Of a stretch of 32,781 bases of DNA, positions 1 to 6,168 are shown piece after piece; within the stretch, counting starts at the first letter, position 1, and every line of letters begins with the position of its first letter. This stretch comes from Bacteroidota bacterium. Lineage in GTDB: Bacteria > Bacteroidota > Bacteroidia > Chitinophagales > Saprospiraceae. The translations under genes and the position numbers were made by a program. The stretch is from contig JAFMDF010000073.1 of assembly GCA_017857395.1 (NCBI GenBank), positions 1-32,781 of the forward strand, in the 5' to 3' direction. The notes beneath the pieces were generated by a model. The model did not search any database. It saw only the letters and a program-made list of their open reading frames with translations, and was not told the origin of the DNA.

Positions 1-819
1 TCAATGAAATAAATGACATATTTTATTTTTTAATAAGTTTAATTTAGTTCCTTGACTTTTCAACGCAGCTGCTTTTTTTCCATAAAAAGAACTTTTGCTG
101 TCAATTAATTCCATCAATAAATCAATAGCTATTTTGTTTTGTTTATTTTTCGTTTGTGCTAAAGCCAAATACCAAGTCGCATCTTCGGATAACTCCAAAT
201 CATCTTTTCGCTTTCTTACTTCTTCTAAATTAGCGATAGCTGTCTCCATATTATTGACTTCTAAATTAGCTAGGCCATATAGAAAAACAGCCTTCGTATT
301 TTGTGATTGGTCCTGGAGATATGTCTTGAAATGCGGGAGGCTCGCTTGATAGTTTTTATCGTTATATTCCTTTAAAGCAGCAGCTAGTTCTTTGGGCAAA
401 GAAACATTATCATAACTTTCAACTCCTTCCCCTCTAGTTTCATCTCCTAATAAAATGGGATAACTTTCAAAATGTTCGCTATATAATCTTTCATTAGCCG
501 TATTATTCCAATAAAAAATGGTAGATATACCTATAAATGGCAATAAGATACCAGCAGCGATTCTAGCAATAAATCGTCTTCGAGTCGTTAAGCTACGTCG
601 ATTAATGGTTGTAAATACTTCTTCTTTTAAAGTAGAGACATCCTCTTCGATACTCATCTGGTTGACGGTAGCAAAACTATCTTTGACTTCTGTACATAAT
701 TCACAACTGGAAAAATGTACCGTATAGTTGGCTTTATCTTGTGCGCTAATCTCGTTGCCTAAAAAGGCTTTAATCTCTTGTAGCGACAAACATTGGTGGC
801 GAGCATCATTCCGTGGCAT
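1..819 (-). CDS. Anti-sigma-like membrane protein with zinc-finger N-terminus and TPR-like tail
   Basis: Probable regulator of the ECF sigma factor encoded just upstream (928-1536). The 272-residue protein starts with a short cytoplasmic domain carrying H35-x3-C39-x2-C42, the pattern of zinc-containing anti-sigma domains (zf-HC2 type). A single membrane helix follows at about residues 85-104, then an extracytoplasmic region. From about residue 145 to 250 this region looks like two to three degenerate TPR helical pairs (A-L-x-Y-x-x-x-N-Y repeats, runs of Leu/Ala/Tyr). Sigma and anti-sigma genes run in the same direction, 108 nt apart, as in many Bacteroidota pairs. The stop codon occupies positions 1-3, so the gene is complete. 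The zinc-finger/TM/TPR architecture is seen in the sequence. The signal sensed is unknown, and the TPR part suggests protein-protein contact in the periplasm. Confidence 0.72.
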   Translation of the reverse strand: MPRNDARHQCLSLQEIKAFLGNEISAQDKANYTVHFSSCELCTEVKDSFATVNQMSIEEDVSTLKEEVFTTINRRSLTTRRRFIARIAAGILLPFIGISTIFYWNNTANERLYSEHFESYPILLGDETRGEGVESYDNVSLPKELAAALKEYNDKNYQASLPHFKTYLQDQSQNTKAVFLYGLANLEVNNMETAIANLEEVRKRKDDLELSEDATWYLALAQTKNKQNKIAIDLLMELIDSKSSFYGKKAAALKSQGTKLNLLKNKICHLFH

Positions 820-927
820 CGGTAAAAGTTGTAACTATAAATTAATGTGTGTTCTACCTTATAGTCATCTCTAAAAAAATAATATTTTGAACGATTGTCG
901 GTTAACAATTAGTTAGTTGTCAAAACG

Positions 928-1536
928 TCAATCTTTATTTTTGGTTAGTTTCTTTCGCAAATTATTTTTCGCATGTTGGATATAACTTTTGACTTCATTA
1001 GGTGTAAAACCCGTTATTTCCGATATTTCTTTATAACTTTTCTTATCATAATAGAATAATTTAATACACCTTCGATGGTGGTCTTTGAGCGTACTCATCG
1101 CTTCTTCCAAAGCTTTTTTAGACGCCGCATCGTCCTCTGCTTCTATTAGACGCAGTAATTGGTCATTTTCCACACTATTTTGTGAATTTCTTTCTATATC
1201 ACTCCATTCACTTAATTTTTGCGCTTGATTATTGACCTGCCGATGGTAATGTGTACATTCATTTCTTGTGATGGTATGTACCCAATTTCCAAAGGTTTTC
1301 ACTTCTGTTTTGTGTAAATTCTTTAATACCTTTTCAAAAACTACCATTACTAAATCCTTACTAGCTTCTCTATCTTTAAGATACTTGCGAGCAATGATAT
1401 ATACCTTATCAACGTATCGCTGAAAAAGTTCTGCTACATAAATTTCCTTGCCCGTTTGTTTATACAATTGGATAAGTGATTCATCAGAATGATGTTGGCA
1501 GGCATTTTCTCTAGTATGTTTTTTGACCCAAAGCAT
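928..1536 (-). CDS. ECF-type RNA polymerase sigma factor (sigma-70 family)
   Basis: Alternative sigma factor of 202 residues, a normal ECF length. Region 2 lies around residues 40-100: the stretch with VFEKVLKNL is the core-binding helix and the WVHTITRNECTHYHR stretch matches region 2.3/2.4. Region 4 lies around residues 140-195: it ends in a helix-turn-helix with KSYKEISEITGFTPNEVKSY followed by a basic helix. A charged linker of about 30 residues, rich in Asn, Ser, Glu and Asp, separates the two. The ATG at 1534-1536 is preceded on the same strand by a TATCTTTG element at 1572-1579, the Bacteroidota -7 consensus. The next gene encodes a probable anti-sigma protein, which suggests stimulus-dependent control. 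The regulon cannot be deduced from this window. Confidence 0.9.
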   Translation of the reverse strand: MLWVKKHTRENACQHHSDESLIQLYKQTGKEIYVAELFQRYVDKVYIIARKYLKDREASKDLVMVVFEKVLKNLHKTEVKTFGNWVHTITRNECTHYHRQVNNQAQKLSEWSDIERNSQNSVENDQLLRLIEAEDDAASKKALEEAMSTLKDHHRRCIKLFYYDKKSYKEISEITGFTPNEVKSYIQHAKNNLRKKLTKNKD

Positions 1537-1571
1537 TAAAGGTATATTCCCATTTTAAGTGTTGAATAGGA

Positions 1572-1579
1572 CAAAGATA
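1572..1579 (-). promoter_or_regulatory. Bacteroidota -7 promoter element for the ECF sigma gene
   Basis: On the minus strand this reads TATCTTTG, an exact match to the Bacteroidota -7 consensus TAnnTTTG, 35 nt before the sigma-factor ATG. The same octamer occurs upstream of ligA, lacZ and the reductase at 5005. No good -33 TTTG was found at the usual 17-23 nt spacing. Confidence 0.55.
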
Positions 1580-1624
1580 AGGAACGTAGGGCAAATAAGT
1601 TTGTAAATGTTGATAAATGTTACG

Positions 1625-1651
1625 GGGTGCGAGTTGCGGGTTGCGGGTTAA
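1625..1651. repeat. Heptamer array (RGTTGCG family), about 3.5 units
   Basis: About three and a half copies of a 7-nt unit (GAGTTGC, GGGTTGC, GGGTTA) lie between the sigma-factor promoter and the acetyltransferase gene. Unlike the copies near 3.3 and 3.7 kb, a clean inverted partner is not visible. A degenerate candidate (caactcacatttgcaacgc) lies near 1725-1743. Confidence 0.6.
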
Positions 1652-1744
1652 ATTCAATCAGAATCTAATAATTCTAGTTGAACAACCTAAAATAATTCGT
1701 TATAATCAATTTTGAGCTACTTAAACAACTCACATTTGCAACGC

Positions 1745-2386
1745 CTATAATACACTTTCAGGCTGTCGCATATACTCTTGAAACAATTGAAAATATTTTC
1801 CAGTATGCCGACCATCTACGACCGCATGATGTGCTTGTACAGATAAAGGCATCAAGATTTTATCGCCTGCTTCAAAATATTTTCCCCAAGTAATCCTAGG
1901 AACAGAATCCGCTGGGGTATAATGCATCGCATGCGAAAAACTGGTAAAGGAGACCCAAGGAATAGCCGATAGAAATAAATAATCATCTCGATGTGCTTCA
2001 TCTTCCATCGACGGATTAGTCAACATTTCGTCCATTACTTTCAAAGTGTTTTTTAAAAAAGTTGGAAAATTTTCAAAATAATCAACCGTACAAAAACTAA
2101 AAACATCTGCTTCCTCCGTATTGACCGTAAAAGATGGATTGACCGCAGCATGTTCTAAAATTTGATTGTCCCGAATTCGCCATCTAAATTCTGGGATTTC
2201 ATTCGCAACTCTCGCAATAAAATAGACCATAGTCGGCGTAAAAGGATAGTTGTTTTCTTTAATAAAATCTAGAAAACCATTAATTTCCACATTGGCACAA
2301 ATATTAAAATGGGGGCAATCCATATTTTTAAAAAAGTCAAAATGTTTTTTTCTATGGGGATTTGACAGGTCAATGTATTTAGACAT
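1745..2386 (-). CDS. Type A chloramphenicol O-acetyltransferase family protein
   Basis: CoA-dependent acyltransferase of the classical CAT fold. The 213-residue length is that of CAT monomers (about 213-220). The C-terminal motif HHAVVDGRH (residues 186-194) matches the CAT signature HHAVCDGFH, giving H187 as the catalytic base and D191 as the structural acid. The PWVSFTSFSHAM segment (144-155) corresponds to the substrate-side strand that carries the oxyanion-stabilising Ser/Thr. An upstream TTG at 2458 would add 24 residues and overlap nadK. The ATG at 2384-2386, giving MSKYIDLSNP, is preferred because CAT proteins begin close to this motif. The gene is divergent from nadK. CAT-like proteins are common on Bacteroidota chromosomes and have not all been shown to act on chloramphenicol, so the substrate is unproven. 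Confidence 0.85.
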   Translation of the reverse strand: MSKYIDLSNPHRKKHFDFFKNMDCPHFNICANVEINGFLDFIKENNYPFTPTMVYFIARVANEIPEFRWRIRDNQILEHAAVNPSFTVNTEEADVFSFCTVDYFENFPTFLKNTLKVMDEMLTNPSMEDEAHRDDYLFLSAIPWVSFTSFSHAMHYTPADSVPRITWGKYFEAGDKILMPLSVQAHHAVVDGRHTGKYFQLFQEYMRQPESVL

Positions 2387-2404
2387 AAGAAATTGGTTTA
2401 TCTT

Positions 2405-2412
2405 TACCTTTG
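2405..2412 (+). promoter_or_regulatory. -7 promoter element for nadK
   Basis: TACCTTTG matches TAnnTTTG and lies 40 nt before the nadK ATG, in the short gap between nadK and the divergent acetyltransferase gene. No convincing -33 element was seen. Confidence 0.45.
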
Positions 2413-2452
2413 AAATATGATTAAATGGGGAATTGATTAAATGAATAAATAA

Positions 2453-3337
2453 ATGCAAGTTGTCGTTTATAGTACCATATTAAAGGACAAAGATAGAATT
2501 TACGTCCAAGAATTATTTGATGTTTTACATGAAGCAAATATTAACGCTTATGTATATGAACCCTATTTAAAACAATTACAAGGAAAAATTAATTTTAAAA
2601 GGGATGTAGATGAATTTGCAGGGCATGTAGATTTTACGATGGATAAGCGATTTGATTGTGTGATTGCTTTAGGTGGAGATGGAACGATGTTGGCGGCGAC
2701 CTCAGAAGTAAGAGACAGTAATGTGCCCATCATGGGCATCAACTTAGGTCGATTGGGTTTTTTAGCAAGTATAGAAAAACGCCGAATCAGAGAAGCTATT
2801 GACTTATTAAAAAAAGGTCGGTTTACTTTAGATGAAAGATATTTACTGCACCTAGATTCTAATATGCCTTTGTTTGGGGATATGCCTTTTGCCTTAAATG
2901 ACTGTACGCTTTTGAAACGAGATACGTCTTCGATGATTACCATTCATACGTATATTAATGGTGGTTATCTGAATACTTATTGGGCAGACGGCGTCATTAT
3001 CGCAACTTCGACCGGTTCAACGGGGTATTCTTTGAGTTGTGGTGGGCCCATTGTTTTTCCAAGGTCTGGAAATTTTGTCATTACCCCCGTAGCGCCTCAT
3101 AATTTAAATGCTCGTCCCGTCGTTATTTCTGATAATTCGGTCGTGTCCTTTGAGATTGAAGGTCGTGCGGATAATTTTCTCTGTACTTTAGATTCTCGCT
3201 TTGAAACCATCACCGCAGCGACTCAATTAGCCATTCGAAAATGTGATTTTACCGTTAAATTAATTGAATTACCCGATACGGATTTTATGAAAACAATTAG
3301 AGGAAAGTTATTGTGGGGGAAGGATTCTAGGAATTGA
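2453..3337 (+). CDS. nadK: NAD kinase
   Basis: Phosphorylates NAD to NADP in the cytoplasm, the only route to NADP in most bacteria. The 294-residue length is typical. The diagnostic GGDGTML motif lies at about residues 75-81, where the Asp is catalytic. NLGRLGFLA follows at about 98-106. The second nucleotide-binding signature [20 protein letters not shown] is at about 178-197, and [14 protein letters not shown] closes the C-terminal all-beta domain. The ATG at 2453 leaves 66 nt to the divergent acetyltransferase start, with a TACCTTTG promoter element inside the gap. The TGA at 3335-3337 runs directly into a heptamer-repeat hairpin and then yidD, so the genes may be co-transcribed. Confidence 0.97.
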   Translation: MQVVVYSTILKDKDRIYVQELFDVLHEANINAYVYEPYLKQLQGKINFKRDVDEFAGHVDFTMDKRFDCVIALGGDGTMLAATSEVRDSNVPIMGINLGRLGFLASIEKRRIREAIDLLKKGRFTLDERYLLHLDSNMPLFGDMPFALNDCTLLKRDTSSMITIHTYINGGYLNTYWADGVIIATSTGSTGYSLSCGGPIVFPRSGNFVITPVAPHNLNARPVVISDNSVVSFEIEGRADNFLCTLDSRFETITAATQLAIRKCDFTVKLIELPDTDFMKTIRGKLLWGKDSRN

Positions 3338-3340
3338 TAC

Positions 3341-3395
3341 GAGTTGCGAGTTACGGGTTGCGTGTTGAACCCGTAACTCGCAACCCGCAACTCGA
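3341..3395. repeat. Inverted heptamer-repeat hairpin between nadK and yidD
   Basis: A perfect 16-bp stem (ttgcgagttacgggtt at 3344-3359 with its complement at 3368-3383) and an 8-nt loop. It is built from 7-nt words of the RGTTGCG type and followed by one more inverted unit to 3394. It starts 3 nt after the nadK stop and ends 5 nt before the yidD ATG. There is no T-tract, so it is not a canonical terminator. Confidence 0.85.
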
Positions 3396-3399
3396 AAAC

Positions 3400-3633
3400 A
3401 TGAGTAATTTATTTAAAAAGATAGCCATTTTGCCCCTACGGTTCTATCAAGTAGCCATTTCACCATTATTGGGACCGAATTGTCGGTTTACGCCAACTTG
3501 TTCCAATTATATGATACAAGCTATTCAAGAATGGGGGGTGTTTAAAGGCATTTATTTAGGCATCAGGCGCATATTTAAATGTCATCCTTGGGGACCGAGT
3601 GGGCATGACCCCGTTCCTAGAAAAAAGAAATAA
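3400..3633 (+). CDS. yidD: Membrane protein insertion efficiency factor YidD
   Basis: Small membrane-associated factor that assists insertion of inner-membrane proteins together with YidC. From the ATG at 3400 the protein has 77 residues, the usual length. It shows the family core [16 protein letters not shown] and the C-terminal [13 protein letters not shown] signature, after an amphipathic N-terminal helix ([20 protein letters not shown]). The reading frame stays open back to a TTG at 3334. Those 22 extra codons are entirely heptamer-repeat hairpin DNA overlapping the nadK stop, so that start is rejected. Elsewhere yidD usually sits near rnpA, yidC or rpmH, so this position beside nadK is a separate arrangement. 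A basic tail (RKKK) ends the protein. Confidence 0.95.
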   Translation: MSNLFKKIAILPLRFYQVAISPLLGPNCRFTPTCSNYMIQAIQEWGVFKGIYLGIRRIFKCHPWGPSGHDPVPRKKK

Positions 3634-3639
3634 TTAACC

Positions 3640-3775
3640 GAGTTGCGAGTTACGGGTTGCGAGTTGAATTAGTAGTAATGTTTAATAATTGAATGACTCC
3701 TATTAATACAGTTTTTTCAATTTTAAACAAAGCTCCTATATCAACTCGCAACCCGCAACCCGCAACCCGCAACTC
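3640..3775. repeat. Pair of inverted heptamer arrays flanking the yidD-hemB spacer
   Basis: The left arm (3640-3667) has four 7-nt units (GAGTTGC, GAGTTAC, GGGTTGC, GAGTTGA). The right arm (3741-3775) is the reverse complement of five such units. About 73 nt of plain AT-rich sequence lies between. The arms differ by one unit and by point changes, as expected from unit gain or loss. The right arm ends 6 nt before the hemB ATG, so it forms the 5' leader of hemB. The G-rich strand of the right arm carries three GGG runs spaced 4 nt apart. Confidence 0.88.
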
Positions 3776-3781
3776 AATAAA

Positions 3782-4747
3782 ATGCTAAGAAGACCTAGAA
3801 GAAATCGTCGTTCTGCTGCCATCCGAGGCATGGTGCAGGAAACCAATTTAACCGTTGACCATTTAGTGTATCCATTATTTGTGATAGATGGAAAAGGCAT
3901 CAAAGAGGAAATCAAATCCTTGCCAGGTAATTATCGCATGTCTTTAGATAATATTCTATTAGAGGTGGAAGAATGTTTGAAATATGGATTGACCAATTTC
4001 ATTTTATTTCCTGCCGTCGAAGAACGCTTCAAAGATAAATTGGCGACTTATAGTTACCATCCAGATAATTTCTATTTAACCATAACAGCGGAAATTAAAA
4101 AGCGCTTTCCAGAAACTTGCTTGATTTCTGATGTAGCAATGGATCCTTATAGTTCAGATGGACATGATGGCGTCGTGAGAAATGGTAAAATTGTCAACGA
4201 TGAAACTTTACCGATTTTAGCAAAAATGGCAGTTGCCCAAGCCGCCGCAGGTTTTGATTTAATCGGTCCGTCGGATATGATGGATGGCAGGATACAAGTT
4301 ATTCGAGAAGCTTTGGATGAAAATGGTTTTTATGAAACGGGTATTATGTCTTATACCGTGAAATATGCTTCCGCTTTTTATGGCCCTTTTAGAGATGCCT
4401 TAGATTCTGCGCCAAAAGGAGGGGACAAAAAGACCTATCAGATGAATCCTGCCAATCGAAAAGCTGGCTTAATCGAAGCAGAATTAGATGCCAATGAAGG
4501 CGCAGACTTTTTAATGGTCAAACCCGCTTTAAATTACTTGGATGTCATTTATGCCTTGAAGCAGAATTTTGATTTGCCTATCGCCGCTTATCATGTAAGT
4601 GGGGAATGTGCGATGTTAACCGCTGCTTGTCAGAATGGTTGGTTGGATTATGAAAAGGCAATGCCAGAGACTTTATTGAGTATTCATCGGGCGGGAGCAG
4701 ATGTGATTATTACTTATTTTGCTAAGGATTTTGCGAAGATGCAATAA
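3782..4747 (+). CDS. hemB: Delta-aminolevulinic acid dehydratase (porphobilinogen synthase)
   Basis: Condenses two 5-aminolevulinate molecules to porphobilinogen, the first common step of heme and tetrapyrrole synthesis, in the cytoplasm. The 321-residue length is normal. Both Schiff-base lysines are visible: K194 in SYTVKYASAFYGP and K247 in DFLMVKPALNYLDVI. The metal-site loop reads DVAMDPYSSDGHDG (residues 117-130). It has Asp/Ser where zinc enzymes such as the human and E. coli types carry Cys, so this belongs to the Mg-dependent, cysteine-free subclass. The ATG follows a heptamer repeat by 6 nt and there is no Shine-Dalgarno sequence. The gene may be transcribed from nadK or yidD, since no TAnnTTTG element is visible directly upstream. 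Confidence 0.97.
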   Translation: MLRRPRRNRRSAAIRGMVQETNLTVDHLVYPLFVIDGKGIKEEIKSLPGNYRMSLDNILLEVEECLKYGLTNFILFPAVEERFKDKLATYSYHPDNFYLTITAEIKKRFPETCLISDVAMDPYSSDGHDGVVRNGKIVNDETLPILAKMAVAQAAAGFDLIGPSDMMDGRIQVIREALDENGFYETGIMSYTVKYASAFYGPFRDALDSAPKGGDKKTYQMNPANRKAGLIEAELDANEGADFLMVKPALNYLDVIYALKQNFDLPIAAYHVSGECAMLTAACQNGWLDYEKAMPETLLSIHRAGADVIITYFAKDFAKMQ

Positions 4748-4792
4748 TGATTTTCTAATTTCTATACCAAGCCAACTTTACTCCCAATTTCC

Positions 4793-4800
4793 TATCTTTG
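4793..4800 (+). promoter_or_regulatory. -7 promoter element for the reductase gene at 5005
   Basis: TATCTTTG, a consensus Bacteroidota -7 box, lies about 205 nt before the ATG at 5005 and just after hemB. Initiation here would give an unusually long leader of about 195-200 nt. No clear -33 TTTG is present at standard spacing. Confidence 0.5.
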
Positions 4801-4923
4801 CAGACTTATTACAAAAGAACAAACAACAGATTGAATTTTCTACAAAACTATTCATTTGCCAAACTGTTTCGTTCTTGAAAAATTATTAAAATCTAAATAT
4901 TAAACACATAAAAAAGTAGGGTC

Positions 4924-4990
4924 TTCACATTCATAGATAGCTGTAAAAAACTAGGTTAAACTATGTGAAACGAAACTATGTGACTATGTG
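4924..4990. repeat. ACTATGTG word repeats in the leader of the reductase gene
   Basis: ACTATGTG occurs three times, at 4960-4967, 4975-4982 and 4983-4990, the last two in direct tandem. An inverted half (ttcacat, 4924-4930) can pair with atgtgaa (4963-4969). The array ends 14 nt before the ATG, so it could mask the ribosome-binding region or be an operator. Confidence 0.5.
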
Positions 4991-5004
4991 GTAAATAAAA
5001 ATAA

Positions 5005-6114
5005 ATGAGTACAGCATTCCATAAACTTAAAGTAGTCAACGTTAAAGCAGAAACAGACCAAGCCGTAGCCGTTACTTTAGCCGTTCCAGAAGATTTAGCT
5101 TCCACTTTTGAATATATTCCAGGGCAATATTTGACTGTCAAATTTACTATCGATGGCAAGGAAGTCCGTCGAGCATATTCCATGTGTAGTAGCCCTTTAG
5201 AGGAAAATATTACGATTGGGGTAAAAAGAGTTGAAAAAGGATTGGTTTCCAACCACATCAACGATAAGGTGAAAGTAGGAACGGAAGTAGAAGTGATGGC
5301 ACCACAAGGAAATTTCCATACCAAACTAGCGGTAGAAAACCATAAAAATTATTACTTATTTGGTGGCGGAAGTGGGGTTACGCCTTTATTCTCTATTGCA
5401 AAAACAGTTGTTGAAAAAGAACCTAAAAGTTCAACTTTCTTGCTGTATGGTAATCAGAATGAAGATACCATCATGTTCAAAGACCAGTTGGAGGCGATAG
5501 AAAAAAAATATGAAGGGCAGTTTAAAATGGAGCATATTTTAAGCGAACCGAAATTATACAAACCAAGTGGTTTTGGTAGCGTCTTCAAAAAAGCCAAGCC
5601 AAGATGGATGGGCAAAACAGGTTTTGTGAATGCCAAAATCATCAATGAATTTATTGAGGAGAATGCAACGACTGCCAAAGAATCTGAATACTTCCTTTGT
5701 GGTCCTGCGCCAATGATGGACATCGTGGAAAAAGTCTTAAATGATAAAGGCATTGACCCGAAGAAAATTCATAGAGAGCATTTTGCTTCGCCAAAATCAG
5801 ACGACGAAAAAGCAGCGGGTGCAGAAGGCACAACCGCAGGTGCAAAATTAATTGCGACCTTAGAGGGCAAACGAATTGAGTTGGTGATGGATGGTAGCAA
5901 AAATATTCTAGATACTCTATTAGAAAACGATTTTGACCCACCTTATTCTTGTACTTCTGGGGCTTGCTCTACCTGTATGGCAAAAGTGGTCAAAGGGTCT
6001 GTAGAAATGGATGCTTGTTTCGCCTTAGATGATGATGAAGTAGCGGATGGCTATATTTTAACTTGTCAGGCACATCCAACAACAGATGAAGTAGAAATTA
6101 ATTTTGATATTTAG
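5005..6114 (+). CDS. Ferredoxin-NADP reductase-like flavoprotein with C-terminal 2Fe-2S domain (PaaE/Hcr-like)
   Basis: Transfers electrons from NAD(P)H through FAD to a plant-type 2Fe-2S centre and on to an unidentified oxygenase or reductase partner. The order of domains in the 369-residue protein is as follows. The FAD domain (about 1-105) has RAYSMCSSP (56-64). The NAD(P) domain (about 110-240) has [11 protein letters not shown] (120-130) and [11 protein letters not shown]. The ferredoxin domain (about 285-369) has C316-x4-C321-x2-C324 and C354. This order matches PaaE, the reductase of phenylacetyl-CoA epoxidase, and related Hcr/Fre proteins. No paaABCD genes are nearby, so paaE is not asserted. 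A long leader with ACTATGTG repeats precedes the ATG, and a perfect 16-bp inverted repeat follows the stop. Confidence 0.9.
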   Translation: MSTAFHKLKVVNVKAETDQAVAVTLAVPEDLASTFEYIPGQYLTVKFTIDGKEVRRAYSMCSSPLEENITIGVKRVEKGLVSNHINDKVKVGTEVEVMAPQGNFHTKLAVENHKNYYLFGGGSGVTPLFSIAKTVVEKEPKSSTFLLYGNQNEDTIMFKDQLEAIEKKYEGQFKMEHILSEPKLYKPSGFGSVFKKAKPRWMGKTGFVNAKIINEFIEENATTAKESEYFLCGPAPMMDIVEKVLNDKGIDPKKIHREHFASPKSDDEKAAGAEGTTAGAKLIATLEGKRIELVMDGSKNILDTLLENDFDPPYSCTSGACSTCMAKVVKGSVEMDACFALDDDEVADGYILTCQAHPTTDEVEINFDI

Positions 6115-6117
6115 TCT

Positions 6118-6150
6118 AAATCATGGTGATTTTTAAAATCACCATGATTT
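6118..6150. terminator. Perfect 16-bp inverted repeat between the reductase and uvrA
   Basis: The arm aaatcatggtgatttt (6118-6133) and its exact reverse complement (6135-6150) are separated by a single T. It starts 3 nt after the reductase stop and ends 19 nt before the uvrA TTG. It lacks a following T-run. It could be a weak terminator or attenuator, or an operator with two-fold symmetry. Confidence 0.5.
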
Positions 6151-6168
6151 GGTAAAAACAAGAGAAAA

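Noticed and set aside
2387-2458. TTG start at 2458 for the acetyltransferase
   Set aside because: The extra 24 residues overlap the nadK start and cover the nadK promoter element. CAT-family homology begins near the ATG at 2386.
3640-3775. CRISPR-like array
   Set aside because: Units are 7 nt, directly tandem with no spacers, in inverted orientation, and no cas genes are present.
5005-6114. Naming the reductase paaE as part of a phenylacetate operon
   Set aside because: Domain order fits, but no paaABCD genes are adjacent and the PaaG-like gene is more than 12 kb away. Other oxygenase reductases share the architecture.
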